Shown here: in pieces, positions 36,054 through 44,414 of the stretch
Layout: each line of letters opens with the position of its first letter
How positions within the stretch are numbered: the first letter of the stretch is position 1
Assembly (NCBI GenBank): GCA_036747295.1
Contig: DAIOCN010000003.1
Coordinates: 87,480 to 151,479 of the forward strand
Direction: 5' to 3'
Source of the DNA: UBA4736 sp002404015
GTDB taxonomy: Bacteria; Chloroflexota; Dormibacteria; Dormibacterales; Dormibacteraceae
DNA length: 64,000 nucleotides
Notes under the pieces: generated by a model
Told to the model about the DNA's origin: nothing
Databases searched by the model: none
What the model saw: only the letters and a program-made list of their open reading frames with translations
Translations under genes and position numbers: made by a program

Positions 36054-37324
36054 TCTCGACCGAACCGGGCCACGAGCGGGCCTACCTGATCGGCGTGCTT
36101 CTGCCCGGGACCTCCCAACCGGAGATCGACGAGCAGATGAGGGAGCTGGCGGAGCTCACACGCACCGCCGGCGCCGACGTCGTCGCGTCCGAGCTGCAGC
36201 GGCGCGAGCAGGTCGAGCCAGGGACCTTCGTCGGCCGCGGCAAGGTGGCCGAGATCAAGGAAGCCCGCGACGAGCTCCGCTACGACCTGGTGATCTGCAA
36301 CGAGGACCTGAGCCCCCGCCAGCAGCGCAACCTGGAGGCCGAGCTGAAGATCCGGGTGGTCGACCGGACGGAGCTGATCCTCGACATCTTCGCCCAGCAC
36401 GCCCGCACCCGTGAGGGCCGGCTGCAGGTCGAATCGGCCCAGCTGCATCACCTGCTGCCGCGCCTCATCGGGGCCTACGACTACCACCGCCAGGGCGGCG
36501 GGATCGGCACGCGGGGCGGCCCCGGCGAGCAGCAGATCGAGGTCGAGCGCCGCCGCATTCGGAAGCGGCTTAAGGACCTGGAGCAGGAGCTCGAGCAGGT
36601 GCGCTCGCAGCGTGAGCAGCAGCGGGCCTCCCGGCGGGGGTCGGACCGCAAGACGGTCGCCATCGTGGGTTACACCAACGCCGGCAAGTCCACGATTCTC
36701 AACGCCCTGACCGGGGCGGGGGTGCGGGCCGAGAACAAGCTCTTCGCCACCCTGGACCCGACCACGCGGCGGCTCCAGCTGCCAACCCGCCGCGAAGTCC
36801 TGCTCACCGACACCGTCGGCTTCATCCAGAAGCTGCCGACCGACCTGGTGGCCGCCTTTCGCGCCACCCTGGAGGAGGTTACGCACGCCGACGTGGTGCT
36901 GGAGGTGCTCGATGTCAGCGCGCCCGCCGTGGCCGAGCAGGCGGCCACCGTGGAGGAGGTCCTGGAACAGTTGGACGCGGCCGGGAAGCCGCGCGTGGTC
37001 GCTCTCAACAAAACCGACCTGGTAGGGCCCGCGACGCTGCGCCGCGTGGTGCGCGAGCTGGATCAGCGGTTTCCGGGAGCCGTGCCGATCTCGGCCGGGC
37101 TGGGCTGGGGCCTGGACGGCCTTCTCAGTGCGCTGGACCGGGCCACCGGTCTCGACCTGGTGGTGATCGAGCTGCTGATCCCCTACGGCCGGGAGGCGGT
37201 CCTGGCGGAGCTGCGCCAGATGGGAGGCCTGGAGCGCACCGAATACACGGAGAGCGGGACCAAGGCCTGGGCCCGGGCCCCCCGCGAGGCGGTGCGCCGC
37301 TTCCAGGACTACCTGGTCTCGTGA
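36050..37324 (+). CDS. hflX: GTPase HflX
   Basis: 424-aa ribosome-associated GTPase, thought to rescue stalled ribosomes. The N-terminal HflX domain (GRGKVAEIKE, ELILDIFAQHARTREGRLQ) is followed by GIGTRGGPGE, a coiled coil, and the G domain (GYTNAGKST, DTVGFIQKLP, NKTD). The TTG at 36050 overlaps the miaA stop (TTGA), with GGAG about 8 nt upstream. The miaA-hflX pairing is widespread. Confidence 0.95.
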   Translation: MISTEPGHERAYLIGVLLPGTSQPEIDEQMRELAELTRTAGADVVASELQRREQVEPGTFVGRGKVAEIKEARDELRYDLVICNEDLSPRQQRNLEAELKIRVVDRTELILDIFAQHARTREGRLQVESAQLHHLLPRLIGAYDYHRQGGGIGTRGGPGEQQIEVERRRIRKRLKDLEQELEQVRSQREQQRASRRGSDRKTVAIVGYTNAGKSTILNALTGAGVRAENKLFATLDPTTRRLQLPTRREVLLTDTVGFIQKLPTDLVAAFRATLEEVTHADVVLEVLDVSAPAVAEQAATVEEVLEQLDAAGKPRVVALNKTDLVGPATLRRVVRELDQRFPGAVPISAGLGWGLDGLLSALDRATGLDLVVIELLIPYGREAVLAELRQMGGLERTEYTESGTKAWARAPREAVRRFQDYLVS

Positions 37325-37337
37325 TCTGCCCCCGAGC

Positions 37338-38387
37338 GTGAGCGACCACGAGCGCCTGGCGGCGCTCGCCCTGGACCTCGTGAACATCCCCTCTGTGAGC
37401 CGCGAGGAGGCGGCCATCACCAGCTGGATGGCGGAACGGGTGGAGGCCGTCCGCCACCTGCAGCCCGACGCCCTCGTCTTCGGCCCGCCCGGCCCGGTCG
37501 ACGTGGTGCTGGCCGGCCACTCGGACACGGTGCCCGCCCAGGGCAACCTTCCCGGACGCCTGGACGGGCAGTTCGTGCACGGGCTGGGCGCCTGCGACAT
37601 GAAGGGCTCGCTGGCCGTGATGCTGGAGCTCGCCCGCGATCTCGCGGGTGCGCGACTCAATCCGTTGTTCGTGGTGTTCGGCCGGGAGGAGCTGCCGCTG
37701 GCCGAGTCGGTGCTGGACGGCCTCTTCGACAGCTGTCCCGAGTTGTCGGAGGCCCGGCTGGTCGTGATGATGGAGCCCACCGCCAACTCGATCCAGGCCG
37801 GCTGCCTGGGCAACATCAAGGCGGACCTGGAGTTCAGCGGCGTCGCGGCCCACTCGGCCCGGCCCTGGCTGGGCGAGAACGCCATCCACAAAGCGGTGCT
37901 TGCGCTGCAGGCGGTGGCCACGGCCGCGCCACAGCGGGTCGAGATAGGCGGCCTCGAGTTCAAGGAGGTCCTGAGCGTCACCGAGATCGCGGGCGGCATC
38001 GCCAACAACGTGATTCCCGACCGGGTGACATGCGGCCTCAACTTCCGGTACGCCGGCACTCGATCGCCGGAGCAGGCCGAGCAACGGCTGCGCGAGCTGG
38101 TCGGGCCGGCCGGCCGGCTGACGGTGCTCAGCAACGCGCCCGGCGCGCCCGTTAATGTCGAGAACAAGCTGCTGGAGCGGTTGCGGAGGAGTGGGGAGGA
38201 GGAGGAGCAGCTGCCGCTCCAGCCCAAGCAGGCCTGGACGCCGGTCGCCGAGTTCGCCCAGCGCGGGCTGGACGCGGTCAATTTCGGGCCCGGCGACCCC
38301 GAGCTGGCCCACCGGCGGGACGAGCGAATCGCGGTCGAGGCGATGGTCGCTAATCTTCACATCCTGCGGCGCTTCCTATGCGGATAA
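37338..38387 (+). CDS. dapE: Succinyl-diaminopimelate desuccinylase (M20 family)
   Basis: 349-aa zinc hydrolase. The metal-site motifs are AGHSDTVP and GLGACDMKGSLAVML; a conserved EEL (GREELPLAE) and SGVAAHSARPWLGENAI are also present. Assignment as DapE rather than another M20 peptidase rests on the adjacent dapC and dapD genes. The 3' end overlaps the next gene by 10 nt. Confidence 0.9.
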   Translation: MSDHERLAALALDLVNIPSVSREEAAITSWMAERVEAVRHLQPDALVFGPPGPVDVVLAGHSDTVPAQGNLPGRLDGQFVHGLGACDMKGSLAVMLELARDLAGARLNPLFVVFGREELPLAESVLDGLFDSCPELSEARLVVMMEPTANSIQAGCLGNIKADLEFSGVAAHSARPWLGENAIHKAVLALQAVATAAPQRVEIGGLEFKEVLSVTEIAGGIANNVIPDRVTCGLNFRYAGTRSPEQAEQRLRELVGPAGRLTVLSNAPGAPVNVENKLLERLRRSGEEEEQLPLQPKQAWTPVAEFAQRGLDAVNFGPGDPELAHRRDERIAVEAMVANLHILRRFLCG

Positions 38388-39526
38388 ACCCGGTCCTCGC
38401 CAACATGCGGCCGTACCCGTTCCTCGCGCTGGACGAGGCGCGCAAGCGCGCTCTCGCGAAGGGCGTGAACCTGATCGACTTCAGCGTCGGCGACCCCCAC
38501 GAGGCGACCGACGAGAGCATCCGCCGAACCCTTGTGGAGAGCGTCGAGGAGCGCTTGCACTATCCCAAGGCCGAGGGCCTGCCGGAGCTCAGGGAGGCGA
38601 TCGCGGCCTGGTGCGCGCGCCGCTACGGGGTGGCGCTGGACCCCCAGCAAGAGGTCATGCCGACGCTGGGCAGCAAGGAGGCGGTCTACAGCTTTCCGTT
38701 CGTGGCGATGGATCCGCGCAGCCGGAAGAACATCGTCGTCGTCTGCGATCCTGGCTATCCCATCCCCGAACGGGGGGCCATGATGGCGGGCGGCCGGGTC
38801 GTCCGGCTGCCGCTCCGCGAATCGAACGGTTTTCTGCCCGACTGGGACGAGGTCGACCCCGCGAGCTGGGACGAGGTCGCGATCGTGTGGGTCAACTACC
38901 CCAATAACCCAACCGCGGCCATGGCACCCCTGGCTTTCTACGAGGACCTGGCGGCACGGGCCGCCCGCCACGACTTCGTGGTGGCCTCGGACGAGGCCTA
39001 CAGCGAGATCTACTTCGGTGAACCGCCTGTCTCCGCGATGCAGGTCGGCGACCGCTCCCACGTCGCGGTGTTCAACACCCAGAGCAAGCGCTCCTCGATG
39101 ACCGGCTACCGATCCGGCTTCGTGGTGGCGCCGCCCGGGATCGTGGCCGGGCTGAAGCTGTACCGGCCGCTGGCCGGCGTCGCGATCCCGGAGTTCATCC
39201 AGTGGGCCACGATCACTGCCCTGGCCGGCGAGGAGCACGTCCAGCGGATGCGCACCGTCTACGCGGCCAAGCGCGACCTCTTCCTCGAGTTCTTCAGCTC
39301 CAGGCAGATCCGGGTCGCCGGCTCCCAGGCCACCTTCTATCTCTGGTGCCAGGTGCCCGACGGCGAGACGTCGGAGGCGTTCGCGGCCCGCCTGCTGGAG
39401 TCGGGTGTGGTGGTCGCGCCCGGCTCGTTCTTCGGCGAGGCGGGCGAGGGCTACTTCCGGGTTGCCCTGGTGCCGACGCTGGCCGAGTGCCGGCAGGCGG
39501 TCGAGGTCCTGGAGTCCGTGCTGTGA
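38378..39526 (+). CDS. dapC: PLP aminotransferase, probable N-succinyldiaminopimelate aminotransferase
   Basis: 382-aa class I/II aminotransferase. LHYPKAEGLPELREAI, WVNYPNNPTAA, SDEAYSEIYF, and the PLP-Lys region SKRSSMTGYRSGF are all present. Its place between dapE and dapD makes the succinyl-DAP aminotransferase role likely. An LL-DAP aminotransferase role would make DapD/DapE redundant and is less likely. Confidence 0.88.
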   Translation: MRINPVLANMRPYPFLALDEARKRALAKGVNLIDFSVGDPHEATDESIRRTLVESVEERLHYPKAEGLPELREAIAAWCARRYGVALDPQQEVMPTLGSKEAVYSFPFVAMDPRSRKNIVVVCDPGYPIPERGAMMAGGRVVRLPLRESNGFLPDWDEVDPASWDEVAIVWVNYPNNPTAAMAPLAFYEDLAARAARHDFVVASDEAYSEIYFGEPPVSAMQVGDRSHVAVFNTQSKRSSMTGYRSGFVVAPPGIVAGLKLYRPLAGVAIPEFIQWATITALAGEEHVQRMRTVYAAKRDLFLEFFSSRQIRVAGSQATFYLWCQVPDGETSEAFAARLLESGVVVAPGSFFGEAGEGYFRVALVPTLAECRQAVEVLESVL

Positions 39527-40329
39527 GCGACGAGCTGCGGGTCCGGATAGAGGCCAGCTGGGACAGGCCCGACGCCGTCGACGTGGCCGCGGTCGAGGAG
39601 ACCATCCGGCTGCTCGACAAGGGCCAGGTCAGGAGCGCCGAGAAGGGTGCCGGCGGCTGGGTCGTCAACGACTGGGTCAAGAAGGCGATCCTCCTGTACT
39701 TCCGGATCCGAGGGATGGAGAGCATCGACGTCGGCCCGTTCGCCTACCGCGACAAGATCCCCCTCAAGACCGACTATCAGGAGGCCGGCGTCCGGGTGGT
39801 GCCCCCGGCGGTCGCCCGCTACGGCAGCTTTCTCTCGGAGGGGGTGATCATGATGCCGAGCTACGTCAATATCGGGGCCTGGGTGGGGCCGGGCACCATG
39901 GTCGACACTTGGGCCACCGTCGGCTCCTGCGCCCAGATCGGGGCGCGGGTCCACCTGGCCGGCGGGGTGGGGATCGGCGGGGTGCTGGAGCCGGTCAACG
40001 CCCGCCCCGTGATCGTGGAGGATGATGTCTTCATCGGCTCGCGGGCGATCGTGACCGAGGGGGTGATCGTCGGCGAGAGGGCGATTCTGGGCGCCAACGT
40101 CGTCCTCACCGGGTCTACGCCCGTTATCGACGTGACCGGGAAGGAACCGGTCGAGCACCGAGGCCAGGTGCCGCCGGGAGCGGTGGTCGTGCCGGGGACG
40201 CGGATGAAGCGGTTCCCGGCCGGGGAGTTCGGGCTGGCGACCGGTCTCATCATCGGCTGGCGGGGCGAGAAGCAGGACCAGAAGGTCAGCCTGAACGACG
40301 CCCTCCGCGACTTCGGAATTGCGACCTAG
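39523..40329 (+). CDS. dapD: Tetrahydrodipicolinate N-succinyltransferase
   Basis: 268 aa from the GTG at 39523, in a GTGA overlap with dapC. The protein has the left-handed beta-helix hexapeptide pattern (VNIGAWVGPGTMVDTWATVG, HLAGGVGIGGVLEP) and an N-terminal helical domain. It commits tetrahydrodipicolinate to the succinylase branch. It is the last gene of the ymdB-to-dapD operon-like series. Confidence 0.94.
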   Translation: MSDELRVRIEASWDRPDAVDVAAVEETIRLLDKGQVRSAEKGAGGWVVNDWVKKAILLYFRIRGMESIDVGPFAYRDKIPLKTDYQEAGVRVVPPAVARYGSFLSEGVIMMPSYVNIGAWVGPGTMVDTWATVGSCAQIGARVHLAGGVGIGGVLEPVNARPVIVEDDVFIGSRAIVTEGVIVGERAILGANVVLTGSTPVIDVTGKEPVEHRGQVPPGAVVVPGTRMKRFPAGEFGLATGLIIGWRGEKQDQKVSLNDALRDFGIAT

Positions 40330-40371
40330 CGGGCTGCAAGCCATGGGCTGGTCGGAGCGTCAGACGTCGTG

Positions 40372-40576
40372 ATGAAAAAGTTGATCGTGGCGCTGCTCGT
40401 GATTGGCGCCCTCGCCGGCTACCGGCGTGATCGCCCTGGCGGCGGAAGCCCCGTCCAGCGGCGCGGCCCAGATCGATGAGGGCCAGGTAGGTCCCCGGGA
40501 CCAGTCGGGCGACGAGGGCGAGGTCGGTTCTCAGGGACAGACCGGCGACCAGGGCCAGTCCGGACCGCAGGACTAG
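40372..40576 (+). pseudogene. Small secreted Gly/Gln-rich protein with apparent frameshift
   Basis: The ATG at 40372 begins a signal-peptide-like segment (MKKLIVALLVIGALAG) that would stop early at Asp-Arg-stop. Around 40420-40435 the plausible coding sequence moves to another frame and reads VIALAAEAPSSG, then a low-complexity tail of GQTGDQGQSGPQD type ending at the TAG 40574-40576, whose stop overlaps that of convergent lexA. Either an indel error or a real frameshift splits one gene of about 66 residues. No function is recognised. Confidence 0.5.
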
Positions 40577-41187
40577 TTCAGGATTCGGACGACGCCCCTC
40601 ACGGCGCCGATCATGGTGACGTGGTCGGGCACGATCGGCTCGTAGGCGGGGTTCTCGGCGAGCAGGCGAACTCGGCCGTTTGAGCGGTCGAGGCGCTTCA
40701 CCGTCGCCTCATCCTCCACCAGGGCCACGATGATCGTCCCGTCAGCTGCGTCCTGTTGAGGCCGCACGATCACGAGGTCGCCCTCGAGGATGCCCGCGTT
40801 GATCATGCTGTCACCCCGGACGCGAAGCGCGAACCAGCCCTCCTGGGCCACGTCCGCCGAGAGCACCAGGTGGTCTTCGATGTTCTGCTCGGCCAGGATC
40901 GGCTGGCCGGCGGCGACGTGGCCGACGATGGGGACCGCGACGGTGCTCCGGCGCTTGTCCTCCACGCCCGCCCCCTGGACCAGCTGCACGGTGCGCGACT
41001 TGCTCGGGTCCCGGTGGATCAGCCCCCGTCGCTCGAGCTGGTTGAGGTGGTTGTGGACGGTGGAGCTCGAGGAGAGGCCGACCGCCTCTCCGATCTCCCG
41101 GACGCTGGGTGGATAGTTGCGGGCCCGCGTGACCTGGCGGATGTAGTCGAGGATCTTGGCCTGGCGCTCGGTTAGCTCTTCGTTCAA
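40573..41187 (-). CDS. lexA: SOS repressor LexA
   Basis: 204 aa with a winged helix-turn-helix N-terminus (SVREIGEAVGLSSSSTVHNHL) and an S24 autoprotease domain. The cleavage site is Ala93-Gly94 (HVAAGQP), with Ser127 (GDSM) and Lys164 (EATVKRL) as the catalytic pair. The TTG start at 41187 has GAGGAAG about 8 nt upstream. The divergent LysM gene and LexA-type boxes in the intergenic region support autoregulation. Confidence 0.97.
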   Translation of the reverse strand: MNEELTERQAKILDYIRQVTRARNYPPSVREIGEAVGLSSSSTVHNHLNQLERRGLIHRDPSKSRTVQLVQGAGVEDKRRSTVAVPIVGHVAAGQPILAEQNIEDHLVLSADVAQEGWFALRVRGDSMINAGILEGDLVIVRPQQDAADGTIIVALVEDEATVKRLDRSNGRVRLLAENPAYEPIVPDHVTMIGAVRGVVRILN

Positions 41188-41267
41188 AACTTGCTTCCTC
41201 GTGGGGTGCGATGAGTGGGTGGCCGTCGACCGGCCGGGGCCAACTTATCAGCTTTTCGGGTTCCAGG

Positions 41268-41281
41268 CAAACTTTTGTTCG
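41268..41281. promoter_or_regulatory. Near-match LexA box on the lexA side
   Basis: CAAACTTTTGTTCG differs from CGAAC-N4-GTTCG at one position. It lies between the perfect box and lexA, so it may serve lexA autoregulation. The lexA -10/-35 are not obvious. Confidence 0.5.
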
Positions 41282-41288
41282 TAAACAG

Positions 41289-41317
41289 TTGACGCGAACG
41301 CCTGTTCGTCCTACTAT
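41289..41317 (+). promoter_or_regulatory. LexA-controlled promoter of the LysM gene
   Basis: -35 TTGACG (41289-41294), 17-bp spacer, -10 TACTAT (41312-41317). The perfect box CGAACGCCTGTTCG occupies 41295-41308 in the spacer, the same geometry as at recA. Confidence 0.88.
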
Positions 41318-41329
41318 CTGAGCGAACAG

Positions 41330-41650
41330 ATGTACGCCGCCACGGTCGACTACCGCCGCCTTCGTCGCCGCCGGCCAGACACGCCCTGGAAGAAGCCGGC
41401 TCGGCAGCTGGCGCTCGGGGCGGGCGTGGTCGTGGCGCTCGGCATGGGGTTCGCCCAGGTGGTGCACGGGAGCGCGCCCAGCACTTACGAAACCGTGACC
41501 GTGGGGCCGGGTGACACACTCTGGGGGATCGCCAGCGACCGCTATCCGGGCGCCGACGTCCGCGAGAAGGTGGGGGAGATCGAGGCCGCGAACGGGCTCT
41601 CGAGCCCGCTCGTGCTGACCGGCCAGAAGCTCAAGGTGCCCTCCATCTAG
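41330..41650 (+). CDS. LysM membrane protein, YneA-like SOS division inhibitor candidate
   Basis: 106 aa: a basic N-terminus, one transmembrane helix (about residues 24-45), and a LysM domain (VTVGPGDTLWGIASDRY, LTGQKLKVPS). In Bacillus, YneA has the same make-up, is divergent from lexA, and delays septation during SOS; mycobacterial Rv2719c is similar. The promoter here has a perfect LexA box. The role is inferred from architecture, position and control, not from close sequence identity. Confidence 0.85.
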   Translation: MYAATVDYRRLRRRRPDTPWKKPARQLALGAGVVVALGMGFAQVVHGSAPSTYETVTVGPGDTLWGIASDRYPGADVREKVGEIEAANGLSSPLVLTGQKLKVPSI

Positions 41651-41653
41651 CCC

Positions 41654-41659
41654 TACCCT
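41654..41659 (+). promoter_or_regulatory. -10 of the glutaredoxin-like gene, leaderless geometry
   Basis: TACCCT ends 6 nt before the GTG at 41666, with no Shine-Dalgarno. Same TANNNT-N6-start pattern as dapB and asd. Confidence 0.4.
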
Positions 41660-41665
41660 TGGCAG

Positions 41666-41884
41666 GTGCTGGAACTGGTCACGCGCGCCGGCTGCCACCT
41701 CTGTGACGAGGCCGAGGTGGCACTGAGAGAGCTGGGCTTGGAGCCGGTGCTGCGCGACGTGGACGCTGACCAGGAGCTGTCGGCGCTCTACGACTTCCGG
41801 GTTCCCGTGGTCCTGCTCGACGGCCAGGTGGTCGCCGAAGGCCGCGTCGATCCCGAGCGGCTTCGCCGCGTCCTTCGCGCTTGA
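41666..41884 (+). CDS. Glutaredoxin-like protein (DUF836 type)
   Basis: 72-aa thioredoxin-fold protein with an N-terminal CxxC (TRAGCHLCDEAE) and the cis-Pro region VPVVLLDG. It probably acts as a small thiol-disulfide oxidoreductase. It lies after the LysM gene but seems to have its own promoter. Confidence 0.85.
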   Translation: MLELVTRAGCHLCDEAEVALRELGLEPVLRDVDADQELSALYDFRVPVVLLDGQVVAEGRVDPERLRRVLRA

Positions 41885-41921
41885 CCTTCAGCGTGGCGGC
41901 CTGTGGGCCGACTAAAAGTCT

Positions 41922-42854
41922 CTAGCCGCTCCCGCGCGTCTTGATGATGATCAGGATCGCCGGGCCGAGGAGCACGATCCACAGGGTGGGGAAGATGCAC
42001 CCCACCATCGGCAGGAGCATCTTCAGGGTGGCCTGGGCGGCCTTCTCCTGGGCGTACTGGCGGCGCTTGCGCCGGATCTCGTCCGACTGCAGGCGCAGGA
42101 TCCGGGCGATGCCGACGCCCATCTGCTCGGACTGGATGATCGCCTGCACGAAGTTGTGCAGGTCGGGAACCCCGCAGCGGCGGCCCATCGCGTCGAGCGC
42201 CTCGAGGCGGGGACGGCCCAGCTTGGACTCGATGCTGACCTGGTTCAGCTCGTCGGTCAGCGCGTTGTGAAACTTCTCGACCACCCGGACGACCGCGGCG
42301 TCGAACGCCAGGCCCGCCTCGACGGAGATCGTCAGCAGGTCAAGGGCGTCGGGGAGCGCGCGCTGGATCTGCTTGCGCCGGTCGCCCACCTTCTGGTTCA
42401 GCCAGAGCATGGGTCCGAAGTAACCCATGGTGGCGCCCACCACCGCCCCGATCGCCTCGTAGAGCGGGGTATGCAGGAAGAACCCGAGCCCAAGTCCCAC
42501 GATGAAGAGGAGGATGGCGAGTCCGATCCGGACCGCCATGAAGTCCTCGGGCGAGAGGTTGGCGGGCCGGCCCGCCAGGTCCATCTTGAACTGCAGCGCC
42601 TGGCGCTGGTTGGCCGACACGCGCTTTGAGAGGTAGTTGCTCAGCTTCTCGACCGCCGGCTGCACGACGCGCTCGGAGAACGACTTGGTGTTGAGCTCGA
42701 TCTCCTCCTCGGTCATCTTGACGAAGCCGTCATAGACCCGGAGGCGTGCGCTCAGTGGATCGCTCTCGACGTCGCGCCGGCGGCCCATGCTCCACACCGT
42801 CATGTAGATCCCGCCGGCCACGATCAAGGCGCCGAGAATTTCGATCGGGCTCAC
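41922..42854 (-). CDS. tadC: Tad/Flp pilus inner-membrane protein TadC (type II secretion F domain)
   Basis: 310 aa with N-terminal, two central and C-terminal membrane segments and a T2SSF domain (ALPDALDLLTISVEAGLAFDAAV, EQMGVGIARILRLQSDEIRRKRR). This is the platform protein of Tad pilus assembly. The GTG at 42854 follows cpaB by 7 nt. The partner genes tadA/cpaF, tadB and tadZ are not in the window. Confidence 0.9.
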   Translation of the reverse strand: MSPIEILGALIVAGGIYMTVWSMGRRRDVESDPLSARLRVYDGFVKMTEEEIELNTKSFSERVVQPAVEKLSNYLSKRVSANQRQALQFKMDLAGRPANLSPEDFMAVRIGLAILLFIVGLGLGFFLHTPLYEAIGAVVGATMGYFGPMLWLNQKVGDRRKQIQRALPDALDLLTISVEAGLAFDAAVVRVVEKFHNALTDELNQVSIESKLGRPRLEALDAMGRRCGVPDLHNFVQAIIQSEQMGVGIARILRLQSDEIRRKRRQYAQEKAAQATLKMLLPMVGCIFPTLWIVLLGPAILIIIKTRGSG

Positions 42855-42861
42855 GGCCTGA

Positions 42862-43677
42862 TCACGCCCCGTTGATCCCGGGCCACCTCTTGATCACGTC
42901 GGATTCCTTCACGCCGCCGGCCGCGGCCACCGACGGACACGTGGCGTCGACGCTGGTGTCCTGCGGCTTGTAGTCCTTGTAGGACTCCAGCGTGTACTTG
43001 AGCTGCTCGTTGGAGACGAACCAGTTCACGTACTCAGCCTGGCACTGCGTCACGACCACCGTGAGGCTGCTCGAGACCCCGCCCTTGGTGGGCGTGGCCG
43101 AGGTGTCGGCGCTGGACGGGCCCACACGCAGCACGTGCACGTTCGTGTAGACGGTGCGCACGTTGTTCGTCTGGATGCCGTTCACCTTCACGATCGCCAC
43201 CAGCGAGATGTAGTCGCCGGGCTGGATGAACCCGCCGACACCCTGCTGCTCACCGGTCGGGATGGTGAGGGCGACGTAGCCGGTGGGGAGGGGGAGATAG
43301 GCGCTCTGGGCGCCGATCACGCTGTCCCCCGACTTGACCAGCATGTTGGAGGTCAGGGCCTGCCCCTTCTTGATGTCCACACCGGCGACCAGGTTCTTGA
43401 CGTCGTTCACGCGCGCGAAACCGCCCGGCGGGACGTCACCGGTTGCGAAGCGGGCCACCTTGACGTCGGTGGCCTGGAGTGGGGTTCGGATAGCCACATC
43501 GTTGGCTGCGACGACGACGTCCGTCGTGGCCCCGCCCCCAACGGATCCGACTGCCTTGCCGCTTGCGACGGTGCCGACTAGAAGGACCAATCCAAAGCCC
43601 AAAATGGCCAGGACGATTCCGAGGATGGTGAAGGACATGGAGGTTCGACGTGCTTGCGGAGTGCTTTGAATTGCCAT
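42862..43677 (-). CDS. cpaB: Flp pilus assembly protein CpaB (SAF domain)
   Basis: 271 aa: an N-terminal membrane anchor (about residues 15-40), a SAF domain (VVVAANDVAIRTPLQATDV, GVDIKKGQALTSNML), and a RcpC/CpaB domain (VALTIPTGEQQGVGGFIQPGDYISL). It is thought to contact the secretin or peptidoglycan. It diverges from the TadE gene, and a TAACAT -10-like element lies 12 nt before its ATG. Confidence 0.9.
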   Translation of the reverse strand: MAIQSTPQARRTSMSFTILGIVLAILGFGLVLLVGTVASGKAVGSVGGGATTDVVVAANDVAIRTPLQATDVKVARFATGDVPPGGFARVNDVKNLVAGVDIKKGQALTSNMLVKSGDSVIGAQSAYLPLPTGYVALTIPTGEQQGVGGFIQPGDYISLVAIVKVNGIQTNNVRTVYTNVHVLRVGPSSADTSATPTKGGVSSSLTVVVTQCQAEYVNWFVSNEQLKYTLESYKDYKPQDTSVDATCPSVAAAGGVKESDVIKRWPGINGA

Positions 43678-43706
43678 AGGCCGAACGGGATGTTACGCGC
43701 AACCAG

Positions 43707-43736
43707 GGCTAATTCAACCCTCTCTGCGGCTAATTC
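43707..43736. promoter_or_regulatory. Direct repeat in the divergent tad promoter region
   Basis: GGCTAATTC occurs at 43707-43715 and again at 43728-43736, 21 bp apart, two helical turns. This suggests a regulator binding on one DNA face between cpaB and tadE. Confidence 0.5.
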
Positions 43737-43862
43737 CAAAAGAAAAAGCAAGCCATGCCGTTACCTCCCCTGAATACAGTGACGTTCCCACGCTCCCGAC
43801 CCGATCCCAGCGATATCGAGGGTCGCCAGATTCGAGCCGGCACGCGGTTGGGGTCCCGACAG

Positions 43863-44414
43863 GTGAGTGAGGTCAAGCAGCGCCGGCGCCGGCGGCAGAG
43901 CGCCCAATCGATGGTGGAATTCGCGCTCGTCGCCCCGATCCTGCTCCTCCTGCTGGGTGCCACGATCGATTTCGGCCTGGCTTACAGCAAGCGCCTCGAG
44001 GTGGCCAACGCCGCTCGCGTGGGCGCCCGCTGGGCGTCGCTGCACTCCGGCGACTTCAATCAGGGTTGGAGCTCCTCGGCCACGCCGGCGGACAACACGA
44101 TCCAGGGCCAGGTTCTCTACTCGGGCGACACGCTGTCGGTGATCAACAACAGCTCGCACATACAGATCAAGTACTTCGTCTGGACCCCTGGTACCACGAC
44201 GACCATCTTCTGCGGCCGCTACGACCAGCCAACCAATGCGTTCGTAGGCGCACCCAAGGCGGGCAGCGGGACGTACGCGCTCACCGAGTGCGTCGCGGTC
44301 GGCAACATCGTCCAGGTGACCGTCCTCTACGACTATCCGCCACTTACTCCGTTCATCTCACAGTTCGCCACCTTCCCGGTCGGTTCAAGCGCCTCCTTCG
44401 TGATCCAGTCATGA
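43863..44414 (+). CDS. tadE: TadE-like minor pilin 1
   Basis: 183 aa from the GTG at 43863; an ATG at 43755 in the same frame would add 36 residues. The N-terminus is a basic stretch and the pilin-like motif QSMVEFALVAPILLLLLGATIDFG. The C-terminal half has a Cys pair (FCGRYD...TECVAV) shared with the second TadE. The stop overlaps the next ATG (ATGA). Confidence 0.85.
   Translation: MSEVKQRRRRRQSAQSMVEFALVAPILLLLLGATIDFGLAYSKRLEVANAARVGARWASLHSGDFNQGWSSSATPADNTIQGQVLYSGDTLSVINNSSHIQIKYFVWTPGTTTTIFCGRYDQPTNAFVGAPKAGSGTYALTECVAVGNIVQVTVLYDYPPLTPFISQFATFPVGSSASFVIQS

Noticed and set aside
35948..38281. 777-aa minus-strand open frame
   Set aside because: Antisense to hflX and dapE; composition is that of a complementary-strand shadow.
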